From Setophaga petechia (lineage: Eukaryota; Chordata; Aves; Passeriformes; Parulidae), in the NCBI GenBank assembly GCA_024362935.1, contig JANCRA010000014.1, forward strand, positions 8,325,258-8,389,257: a stretch of DNA of 64,000 nt. Reading direction: 5' to 3'. Shown here piece after piece: positions 14,801 through 26,800 of the stretch (positions are counted from its first letter, which is position 1; every line of letters starts with the position of its first letter). Both the position numbers and the translations under genes were made by a program. Under the pieces are notes generated by a model that was not told the DNA's origin, ran no database searches, and worked only from the letters and a program-made list of their open reading frames with translations.

Positions 14801-17800
14801 TGCCTGACTGTTTACTGGGATGCTATTCACACATTGTAATCCAGGACTAAACATGAAAATAAGTATATTGTCAGCAATAAAACAAGTAGCTAATGTCTCG
14901 CCCACTTGCAGCCCTGTAATTCACACACAAAGCCACTCACTCTCATCACTTTGCCACAGAGATTTCATTACACTGCTATGCTATTAAATTGCATAATAAG
15001 ACTTCCAAAACACAGAACAGTTATTAATTTTTTGGACCATGCCAGAGCCTGGTAGCACAGATGATGCTACTGTACAAGGTGTTGTGCAATTGTAAAATAG
15101 AAATGTCTTCCATATTTAGAAGTTATTATAAGGAAAACATGCTAGAAACTGGATCACTAAGTGCCCTGAATACTTACAGATGTCCTTCTTAAGACCCTTC
15201 ATCTCTGAACCAAGCTCCAAGTGGCAGCCAAACATTTAGGCATGGCCATACCCACCCAGCCTGCTGGTTTGGTGCTCAGTGGTGGGTGTGTGAGTTCCAA
15301 CTTCCACTGAGGAACTTATCACCCATCCTTTCACAGTTACCACCTGAAATGCTGCAACCTAAGTGCATGGAGAAGGCCCCAGGTTATGTATGCTGGGCAC
15401 AAACCACATGAGCACAACACCTGCTGTCAAGGCTGTCCCAAAGGGGTTCCACAGAGCACTTGCAGATCTGAAATGTGGCAGATCAGTTTAAGAGCAAGTG
15501 GTTGATCTGCTCCCAGCAGTGCCCTTAGCTACATAACCTGCTATAAAGAAGGAAGAATACATGCTGGAATGAGCATTATGCTGACAGCTCCAGCTAATCT
15601 GCAGAAGGAGATTAAACCCAAATTTTCATTGTTAGTTCAGTGGCAGAGTGAGTCTAACACACCAGCCTGTCTGCTGCTTGTAGAGCTACCAGGGAGAAGG
15701 GCCCCAGTCCATCACACCATGGCGCAACACAACACCCACAGCCCAGGGCTCTCCCCAGTGTGGTGCTCAGGTGCCTCCACTCCAGCACAGTGAATCCAGT
15801 CCTGCTGGGCAGAAACAGAGCTTGTGTAAGGGATGCCAAGGCTGCAGTGTGCCAGCCAAGTGCCCAGCTCAGCACTGAAGGCAAGGTGCCCTGCAAGCCC
15901 TGGAGAAGTGAACCAGCAGAGCTTCATCTTTGCACAGAGGGGAAATGGAGGCAGGATAAGGGCAAGCTGGGAAAGATAAACAGGCAAATCAAGAGGGCTT
16001 GCAGGCTAATTATCTGTAGTCTGCTGTGTAATAGCAACCTTATGCATCCCAAGTGCCAAAATCTCTCCAATTTAGCCCCAGGTGGCTCAACACAGCTCCA
16101 TTCTCCTAACCAAAACACCTGGTGCACATCAGGCTGAGAATCACATGTTGGTATTTGGGTATAAGGGGACTTAGAGCAGAGAATACAGTTAAAATCTTTA
16201 CTCACAGCAGCACAAAGTTACCCTCTCCCCGACCTTCCTGTTGAGAAAGAGAGAACAAGAGTGGAAGCTGTGGAAAATGCCAGCTCTCTTTAGTACTCAA
16301 GACACTCTCCTCACTTGGGAAACCTGCCCCAGTTTAGACCTGACACACTTATAAAACTTTCCACACTATCTTAATGTTAGCTCTGGGGAATCACAGACCT
16401 AGGGAGACAAAAATGAGGCTAATTACCCTTTTTCATTATTCCCCATCTGTGTTTAGTCTCAATAAATAGTCCTTCAGCCTTCTGGAATGATCACTTAAGG
16501 AGAAAGTAATACTCATCTACAGGGGTTTGTTAAAAAAATTAATCCCTTTTGAGCTGAAGAATAATTTTTCTGAATATTTTTGGTGGACTTTTGTGCTTGA
16601 GCTGCAATGTCCCAGGTACCTTCCACAGACAGATACACTGCATGAGAGGCAGATCTTCCAGCCTGCAAGAAATGCTGGAGTGCACAGGGTCAGCACTTTG
16701 CAGGAGGGAATTAGGTCCTCACACAAGTGAACCTCCAGACCACACCTGCCTGCACACTGCATATGTATGTATTTTATGTTGAATTACCTGGTGTAGAACA
16801 CTGAGAGCTAAAATTAGTATGTCCCCATCACTTTTCTAATTTCAAAGTAAAAATTCATTTCCCCCCTTTCAGAAAAAAAAAGAGCATTCCTCTGCAAACC
16901 AGGTGGGAGAGAAGCTGTTCCCTGGGAAGCTCAGCCTATTCCCTGAAGCAACACAGACAAGAGAAAGCTGGAATAACTGATAATTTTGTAGGCTGACTAG
17001 ATAGGCAGAAGAAGCTGGCTGGTTTCTAGACAGAAGCTGTTGGCTGGTTTCTAAAAACGAATCAAATGTAATGAGAGCTCTCCTGCAGCCAGGCAAGGGC
17101 CCAGCTGCCTGCCTGGTGCTGCCCCTCACAGCAGGTGTGTGCTGCTATCCAAGCAGTCAGCCCAGGCTGCATCTCAAACCAACTCACCTGAAAACAAGCA
17201 AAGGTGAATGGTATTTCAACATCAATAATGCATAACCTTGTAAGCCTTGAAGGAAACGACCAATTTTCCATTATCTCCTGTATGACAAAGACTCTGTGAC
17301 AGATGCAAGGAAAACATCAGTGGATGGAGAGTGCTGCCTCCTGAAATGCTGACCAAGCTGTCAGGCCCTTTTAGGACTTCTGCTTGCAGCTTTTGCAAGA
17401 GGCTCTCTAAACCCAGAGGGCAGCAGCACTCCAGTTATCAAACCCCCCCTGGGGCTTGCAGGAGGTAGAGCATGTCAAACATGGCTCCCTGGAGAAGCTG
17501 ACCCACAGCCAGGGCACAAGCCCTGCCCTTCACCTTGTTGACTGGAGCTGTATTCACCCCAGGTTTGGCACCTCCAAGCACCAAGTCTCCTCTTGCTTAA
17601 CTGGGTAAGTATTCCCTTAGCCAGCTCCATTACACTGCCTCAAAGTCCCACCACACATTAGCATGTCAATCTTTGAGGCATCCCTGTGTCTTAATTTGTA
17701 CCTCTCAAAAGGATTAAATCAAGATTATGGAACACAGCTCTGAGCTGAGTAATCCAGGTGAACAGATGAGCTGCTGCATGTGTGAGTGTGACAGTCCCCC

Positions 17801-20800
17801 ACTAACCAGGACCTGCAAATCCACTGAAAGCCAGACAGACCCCTGCACCCCTCCAAAGCAGCACAGTGCTCCTGCCATGGATGCCTCTCCTGCTGAAGGA
17901 TGGGAGTACCACAGGTATTAAGAGCCAGGGGTTCCAAATTCACTCAGAGCTATGAACACTGGACACAAAGGTTACACAGATCATCACAGGAGCCAGCACA
18001 CACTACAAAGCAGAGGCATCCCCATGGGGGAAAGGCCAGACTAAGCTTGGCACAGTTTGTAAGGTGTTAATGAGATTGTATGGCAGCAAACAGCTCTGCC
18101 TCCCCTTCAGGCTAACACAGAATCCCTCTTGCTTCACCATCTCTTAGTTACAGAAAAAAATAATGCATCTTGCAAGCTGCACTTTCCAGCAGGGGAAACC
18201 CCAGGCCCAATGCCTGCAAAGCAGGCTCTGCCAGCATCTCACCAGAGATCAAAAGCCCTTTTCTGAGCCTGGAGCTGTCAGGAATGAGCAGCAGCTTGGA
18301 AACAGGGGAAACAGGCCAAGCAGCAAAATGTTAGGAGTGGATCTGAGGCCCCTGAGATGAAGGCATGAACAGAGGGACCAAAGAGCCCCTTACTAACAGC
18401 AGAAGAGCTCCTGTGAGACCTGAATAGGTCAGTAAGCATCTTCTGTTTTCAGATTTTTAAAAGCCAGGAAACTACCTGATAAAAAACTACCAGATAAAGA
18501 TACAGTATCTTCTTCTGGGAAAGGGTGTGATGTTTACTGAAGTATTTCCACACTGACTTACACAGAACACAGGCAGAACACACAGTGAAGAACCCAAAGA
18601 TGAGACAATGCAGTTTGTCATCCAGTTTCCAAAGCCAATGCAGCACCCAGACACCCAAGGTTTGAAAGACTCAGAAATGGCCAAGTTAATCTGGAGGTCA
18701 ATTCATCATTTTGGAGATGCTTTGAGACTCCTCCTACCTCTGGAGATCCCAGCTGAGGCTCCTTTTTCATCACACTGATTACCAGCAAAACCACACAAAT
18801 GAAACCACCACAGATAAATTATTTCCTTGAAAGCAGAGAGCCACATTAGAAGCCAAAGATGACTTTCAGGTGGGCATCTGCTCAGTCACCTTGGGAGCTT
18901 CAAAAGCATGCTGAGATAAAGGAAGACAACAGGGGTCAGTGTGTTGCTGAGTGCAGGGCTATTAAGCAACACTTTGCAAGTCACAGCCCCTCTGAGCAGA
19001 AGCCTCATCTGCACATCTACTAATGAGAAAATCCTGATTAGACACTGTTCATTAGCTCATTCCCCTTTCCCAAGCACATTAAGCAAACCATAACACAATT
19101 TATTTTAAAAGCTAGTGTTCTGGCTTAGAGTCCTGGCTAGGTTTGATGTTTATGAAGTTACAATTTCTGCAGCTGCCTTTGAGAAAGGCAAATGGCTCAC
19201 AAGTGAACCAGCACACAGCACAGCTCCTGCTCACACTTTCTGACCTCATCCCTGGGCCACCATCGTGCCAATCAGCATTGTACAATGTTAGTATTCCCTG
19301 GGGAAATTCTGAAGCATCAGGGAATGGATGCACACAGAGGAAAGGTTATCAAAACCAGCCCCTGAGACCCTGTCATTCTTGAAAGGTAACGTATTTTCAC
19401 TTAATGGCTTCCAAAAAAAAAAAAATCAATAGTTGCTTTTTAAATTGGAAAAAGCCAATATAAACTGTGGATAGCTGAGGCATGCTTTGACCTCTAAGAA
19501 AAACAACAGCAGAAGGGCAGAAACAGGCTGCTGCCTACACTCCATCATGCCAAGATAAGCATTTTGGTGCTCAGTGGCAGAAAAGCAACCACCCACTTTT
19601 TAGTCTGCCACCTCTAAACAGTGGTCACATTCATGTTCCAGGTAATTCTGGTCAGTTTGATTTGTCTTATGGTCCCACAGCATCATCCCCATGCTTATAC
19701 AAATCAGATTAAATTTCTGGGAAAATCTAAAAAGCCAAGGTTTTTGCGCCATGCAAGCTTCCTTCAGAAAGGGGTATGCCACCAGAAAGTGGCTAGAACA
19801 CATTTCTCTAGAACACCTTAGCCAAGGAGGACTGAGGATTAAACCTACTGACATCTGGCACTACAGTCAGCAACACAAAGCAGAAGTCCTCAAGGAGTGG
19901 CTTTTCAAAGGGCCACTGAAATTCATTTGTCTTACTTTTTCTAACAATTCCTTGCTACTGCAATCAAAGCCACTGCAAAAAAACACATCAAAATTTGAGT
20001 GGTTTCTTCCTCTGCTCCTATCAGCTCAGTTCACTGTCTTCCATATCTGGCCTGACAACACCCAACCACCTCATCTGGTGGGAGCTGGGTATCATTTGCT
20101 CTCCCCCTGGAGAAAAGGCAGGACTTTCCAAATATCAGGCTTCAAGATACAGATTCTGGTAATGCTCACCTGCCTTCTCACTCACAGGTATAAGCAATAC
20201 AGCAAAAGCTTTTTCAAAAGAGCACACATGGAAGACATCAAGCACATCAACCTTGATCAGATGTGCACCACACCACCTACAACATCAAGAGATGCCCACC
20301 CAAACTCTTGGTCTTTCTCCTGATTTTAAAAGCTACTGTGCCTCACTCAGCATTGCTCAAAACCCCATGAGCACACAACAAATGACCAAGATTCACACCC
20401 AGCAAGAAGTGTGAGCATGCTGCCAAGCCCTTGCATTGATTCACCCACTGAGGGCCCTGAAAAGCACCACAAGGTAAGGAGAGGGCTAATGGTGTCACAG
20501 GCTCTCTCATTGCTTGTTAGCCTGACAGGTCTGCCTGGGCCATGCTGAGAGCACAGAGCTAGAACACAGATGGACAATTACATGTTTTAAAAATTACCCT
20601 CTGTGCCAGCTCTAAATCTTGAGACTTGTGGGAGTCAATTCTCAGCTCTTTTTACCTATTCCCCTTGAAATACATCATCAGCATCAGGATTTTCCTTCCA
20701 CTCTTCTTGCTTTCCAGGAAAAAGCAGAAGCAGCTGCTATTGCTCAGAGAGCTGTCTTATCTGTCTTCAAAGCAACAAAATAGGTGACAGACTCCCAAAC

Positions 20801-23800
20801 TCCTTGGCTAACACACCTTTTGTTTGCTGACTTTGTCACATTTGGTTGTCTTAGTAGCCATGTAAGGAGCACAGAGGACATTACTTATCAGAGCCACTGA
20901 TAAGGAATCAGAGCCTGAGCAAGGACTGTGGAAAGCTCAGGCTGTTCTCAGGTGTCTGATCTGTTTCTCCTGCAGCCCTTTCCACCTGCTACCTCCTAAA
21001 AGGGGTCTGGGATTAAGTGGTTGAAGCTTTGGAAGAGGACAGCAGATCCAGAGTTAAAACAGTGAGTGGTCTAGGACATAACATCCAAAAAGCACACAGG
21101 TGAGCTAAAATTAATAACAGGAAATCAATATTCTGGTAAGGAGAGGCAGCATAAAGAAATCCCAAAGCAGCAGTACTGTACAGCTGCAGAGAACTGAATT
21201 ATATCCTCACCTCCACTCTGAGGTCAGCACTTCTTGGTGCAAAGGAATAAATCAATCCTTCAGCAGGTCTGCACAGCTCTACTGAGAGCTCACCAAGGTG
21301 AAGAGCTCAGCAGCCCAGAAGACACCTCAGACTGGGCTCAGTCTCACCATCTCACCCAATCAGGCCTAAGGTAAACCTCAGTGACTTCACAGGGCACCAA
21401 AAAAAACCACTTTATCCATGGTCTGTAGCTGTGCCTGCACAATTCCCATTGTCAATGGCATTCCTGCACAGAGACTTGGGGCACTGACCAAGAAAGGGCT
21501 TTCATTGGCACAGGCAAACCTCCTGCCAAGAACCTGGCCTCAGCCACCTCCCTTCACCTTTGCTTCTTCTGCTCAAAAGTCATGAACTTTGCCACTAAAA
21601 CCCTCAACTCAAGGTCCAGCTTAAGGTCCTTAAATTTCAACTTGCAAACAATCTCCTCTGAATAAATCTTTCCTGAATCCTTGACATAGGCTGAAAACCT
21701 GTGAAACAGAAACACAGAATGAGCAATGAGGTTTTGTCCAGGTATATCCTAGATGAAGACCACTTACAAACAGTAACAGATGATTATCAGGTTCTTTTTA
21801 AGCCACACTTCAGCTGTAGCAGATGAAGTACCAAATTCAGCCAGTATAAACCTCAGGAATTACTACAATAATTTAAGCTTATAACTATTTGGTTATAAAT
21901 CTGATACCTTAGGTACTTCTTTAGCACTTTTAAGATGTAATAACTGCACTGTGAGCCATCATGCTCCCTGACCCAGAATAAAGCTGCCACTGAACTCTGC
22001 TCAGCACATGTAGCAGCACAGCCTGTTTCCTCAGAGCACAGTGGTCACACGAGCAAAAGCAGCAACCCAGGGGCTATTCCAAGCCACAAATGTGGTCTCC
22101 TACACAAGTCAGTGACAGGGAGCCCTTATCAGAGATGGGAGTTCATGTCTCACATAGAACAGCTCAATAGACTGTTTTGACATGAGTTTGCCCACCTCCT
22201 TCTACAGAAATATATGAACTTTAATATGCCTTAAATCCAGCAGCAAGTCACGCACTCAGTGTGACACTGCTTGTTTGGCACTGGCCCCTCCTACTTTGAT
22301 TTGGCCCATGCAATGCAGCAGCTCAGTGTGGACCCCACCTATCCTTGTGACAGGAACACCTCCCCATTCACAGCTTTGCTTTGGCTCCTTGCTTCATGCA
22401 CATGGGGAAGCAGCCAAGGCACTGAAGCAGCACAGGGCACAGCTCTGCCAGCACAACACAGCACCACCAGTACAGCACAGCAACTGTGCAGTAGCAGGAA
22501 AGCATTCCCACCACAAGAACAGCCTGTGTAAAGCTCTGGCTATAAACCACACAAACAAACCATGTGCAAGAAATACAAAGCTCCTAGTCTGGAATCCTTT
22601 ACTTGGAATCTGCAGCATATGAATAAAGCAGGGTGCTGAACACAGGGCTCCCATTCCTGAATTAGCACCCAAGCCATTACTCTTTAAACTTAGTTTTGCC
22701 TTCCACAAGCCAAATTAAGGTAGAGAAGATGTTTCAAAGTAAAATCTGTTCTTGACAGCAATCAGTAACCTGACTCTGCTCTTCCCTCACAGGCTGCCAC
22801 ACTGACACCATGGGGCCAGACCAGCTCCATGTATGTGAGCTCCACTCTGCTGCAGCCCCAGCTGGACACAAAGTTCACTTTCATGGAAAGAGCACAGAAG
22901 AATCATTTTGATGCACTGAGCACAACAGAGATTTAAAGAAAGCCAAGGACCAAACCCTTTTGGAGTGCTAAAGAGAAAACAAGCAATTACAAATGGCAAC
23001 AGTTTTTCCCCAGCACTGTAAATGCAATTCCCGATTAATGCAAACACACGTCCTGCACTGTGAGGCAAGTTCATAAACCAGAGGCTTCAAAGGAGTTTCG
23101 GTCTCTTCTGTCAGGGAGAAATGGCTTGAACTTCCATTTAGATGCTGAATTGCCTTTGCAAATTGCTCTTGCTGCCCACAATTACAGCCATTTGGGTGAC
23201 AGTCACCTGCTGCCCCTAATCTATTTAACATGAGGGAGACAGGAAAAGCAGACAAAAAAGTCCCAACTGGAAAGCACTGCAATCAGTTTAAGATTGCTTC
23301 TAGTTCCAGGATTCAACAGCTTTAGTTTCACAAGGCAAAATTATATAATGTATTTTCTTAAATAAGAAGCCACTAAATTAAAATCTTCATTTGTTAATTG
23401 TTAATCCTTAACACTCCAAAGCTACAGTTCAGCACTAGCAACTGATACAAGCACAGACTCATCAAAAAAGACATTAAGTGCAGCAAAAACCTACAGGGGA
23501 GCTGACAACACAAAGCCCCTTTACTATTCCAGTATAGCCCTGTAGCTGGAGATCACTTTTAAGCCACTTCTGCTGGTTCAATCAGGCCAGAAAAAAATCA
23601 TACCATCATCTTACAGGAGAAAATAAATTGCTCTGCAACAGGAGATCAGGGCTAAATGATCTTCTGTTAAGAGCTTCAGTGAGCAGACTGTGAAAATTTG
23701 TGTCCTGAATCTTTCACTGCTTAAACACTGATCTAAATTCTTCTCAAGGTTTCAAAAGAGCAACACTCAACAGTAGCCTCAAACCATTTAGAAAGGCAAG

Positions 23801-26800
23801 CAACAGAGACAGCTCTCATTTCAGTTCCCTCAGTCCAGAGATGCACACACACACAAACACACACCCCTACCGTGTGCTGGCCTTTTATAAGCAGTGATTT
23901 GCCAGCTGCTTCCCCAGGCAAGGAAGTCAGTGCTGGGTATTCAGAGCATCTGCAGACGTTGGGGGGTGCAAAGACACCTCCTGCTAGTCTGAAGAAAGAG
24001 AAACCCTCTGGGCCTCGCCTGCTGCCATTAGGGGAAAGCACCAGCAGCTGAGAGTAGCAAGCACACCTTGTACCCTACCCACAGCTAACAGTGTAAGCCA
24101 TTTAAAGAAGCAAGATGTAGCAAAAAACACAAAAGAATCAGCTTTGCATATCACAAAAATCAAGGGGGCAAAAAACATTGAAGGATTTTTCTGTTATCAA
24201 AGAGCTCAAGAATATAATTTTGTTGTAACTCTGGTACCAGCAGAAAACATTGCTCCAGACCTCACTGCAAACCTTCTGTTGCTGGTTGTGTAACCAATTG
24301 ATAAAATAATTACTGTAAACAAAGCATGCATTAGCCTTGGTGTTAGCAGAATTACAGTCTCACTGTCACCCAGGCTCCAGCTATTGCCTATTTCATCAAA
24401 AATTGGTAGAAATTTCTACTGATTCCTCTGCAGCTTCCTAAGGGAAACAGTAAGCACTGAGTGGTACACTGGGGCAGGAAAATATGTCTTTTTCTTAGTT
24501 ACAGTTCTAAAAAACTACAGATAAGATACTGGTGTCAAAAGCATAAAACCAGCATCTTAGAATCCCTGAACAAATTCTGTTCACATAAAGCAACCAATGT
24601 TTCAAAGGACAGTGAACAAAGTGAATGAAGTTCATCAGTGAATGAGGGGTATTCCTATGTCCTGGCTTGCCCAGGGAAGTAGCAAAGTTCCTACTATGGC
24701 TCACAGGCCCCCTCAGATTTTTCAAACAGCTCAAGCAGCAGTGCTAACATGAAAAGCAAGAGCAGCAGAAGCCCCAGCTCTGCCTCCTCCTCCAGATTTA
24801 GGCAGTGAGCGTTACTGCTGGGAACTGCTGCCCTCTGCTGTCACACCAAACAGGCCAAGTCACTTTGACAAAACCAGGTTTACTGCTACATATAAATAAA
24901 ATCCCCCATGATAAGAACCAGCAGTTCACAGGGCAGTCAGATTTCAGGTGGGTTCAGCCAGGCCCCTCAGTTCTGGTCTCACACATTTATAAAACACCTG
25001 GCCCTTCTTGCAGCACAGCCTGAGAGGCCTCTTGTAAGCCAAACTCAGCCTAAAGCAGGATTGTACCCAGCCCGTCCCCTTGGCTGCAGCTGTTTCAGAG
25101 GCAAAAGTGCTCAGCTGTTATTCTGCTCAGCAGAACACCTCTTCCTGCCTGCAAATCTATTTTGTGGATTGTGAACATCACCAGGAAAGTGCCAGCCAAT
25201 AGTCCTGCCTGCAGCACAGAACCTGGACTGGGCTGAAGGAATAAAATGTGTTACCCTCATCCTTGTGGGACCAGATGTGCTTCCTTCCTCGTCTCAGCCT
25301 TCCCAGGGACAGTGCCACCAGGGAGCTCTGCCAACCACCATGAACATTGGCCAGATGGGGAAGCCTAAGTGAATTTCAATTACATTTATGAATGTTATGA
25401 AGTTGAGTAAAGACTGGGGTCTGCATATAAGGATACTCTGCAACTCTGATGCAGGAAAATCTTGGCCTCATTTTCCCTGAGATCTGTATGTGGTCACAAT
25501 AAAAGAAAAAAACAGTGTAAAGAAGACCCACTGTGCCTCAGAGCCCAGCTCCAGCCTGCCCCCAGCACTCAGGTTGCACTGGGCCCACAGTGGACACATC
25601 ACATCTGCCAACTTACTTGATTTCCTCACCAGCAAAATCGAATGTTTTGGTGATTGTCACTTTTCCTGAATCTTTTGGTTTCTCCTGAGGCTTATTCCGA
25701 CTGTTCTCTTCTTCAGTCTACAAAATACAGGAAAGAGAAAGCAAAATAAAGCATTTGTGGAGCTAAACCAGATTATTATTCCAAAGGGCTGAGGGCCCAA
25801 CACAGACCTTGGGCAGCACTGCAATTCAGGCTGGTGGTCAAAGCAAGTCACCCACAGACGAGATAAAAGAAATAAACAAATTTCATTCCACCAGAATGAA
25901 ATTCCCCATTTTGGTTCCAGACTGTCATTGAAGCTCTAGGATCAAAATAAACTAAAACAAGAAGTGGAATTGTAATAAATGTAGGAAGGAGCAAGGATAC
26001 ATCACAGTGGTTCAGAAAGAAAGCAAAAGCCTGGAGATTTGGTTCTCTCAAACTAAGCACCACCAAGCAGGAAAGCTGCCAAAGTGAATTCCTCTCAAGA
26101 ACGTTTATTTTTACTCAAGAATAGAGAATAAGAAAACTCATCAGCAGAAAAAGCAATGCTGATCTCCCTACTTGCCAATAACATCTCTTTTATTTGAGAA
26201 GGAAAAATCTTTATGAAGCCATTTGTCACCAATGCCTCTTAATTTACTCAGTCACAGCTACAGCTGCTAAAAGGATACATAAAAAACCTCAACCACTCTA
26301 AGTTACCAAAACAACCCCCAAATTCTTGGTCTAAATCAACCACACAGCACAGAGATCTTCTAGAAGGCCATGCAAGCCCAAGAAGTTCACAAAGAGAACA
26401 GAGGAACTGCATGTCTCCATGAATTATTCCAGGCTATGGAGGAACTTTCAAAGGTATCTCACATTTTAGCAACCTGCCCATAAAAGCAGAACTGCTTAGA
26501 AGAATGTTCACTTCTCTTCTTCCCTCTGACTCTACAAGTAACCACCCCAGCTGCTCAGTCAGTAATAAGGAGAAGCAGGAGGGCTAAGATGAAAGGACTC
26601 TCTTTCCAAAAGTTACAATCAAACACTACAAAACTACACTTGCTCCACAACCTCCCAAGAGTCATGGAAAGAAGCTTCACACAGTCAGAACTCCACTCAC
26701 CAGGCAGACCCCTACCTTCTCTTAATGAACATTTATAGTGGCTGACAACCTGAGAACCCCAAACTGATAATTCTAGCAACAGAGGCTCACTTGTGGTACG

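Larger units (their letters stand above)
11811..25616 (-). other. CFDP1: CFDP1 intron 4
   Basis: 13.8 kb without a recognised conserved exon. Holds the cassette-exon candidate at 21558-21698, a CA/AC-rich run near 23844-23865 and an A-run near 19411-19424. AT-rich stretches around 14,360-15,170 and 23,300-23,430 contain several TAATTA-like cores but no defined element. Confidence 0.75.

Noticed and set aside
23393..23405. HNF1-like site GTTAATTGTTAAT in CFDP1 intron 4
   Set aside because: The second half-site is in the wrong orientation for the palindromic HNF1 consensus; too weak to report as a site.
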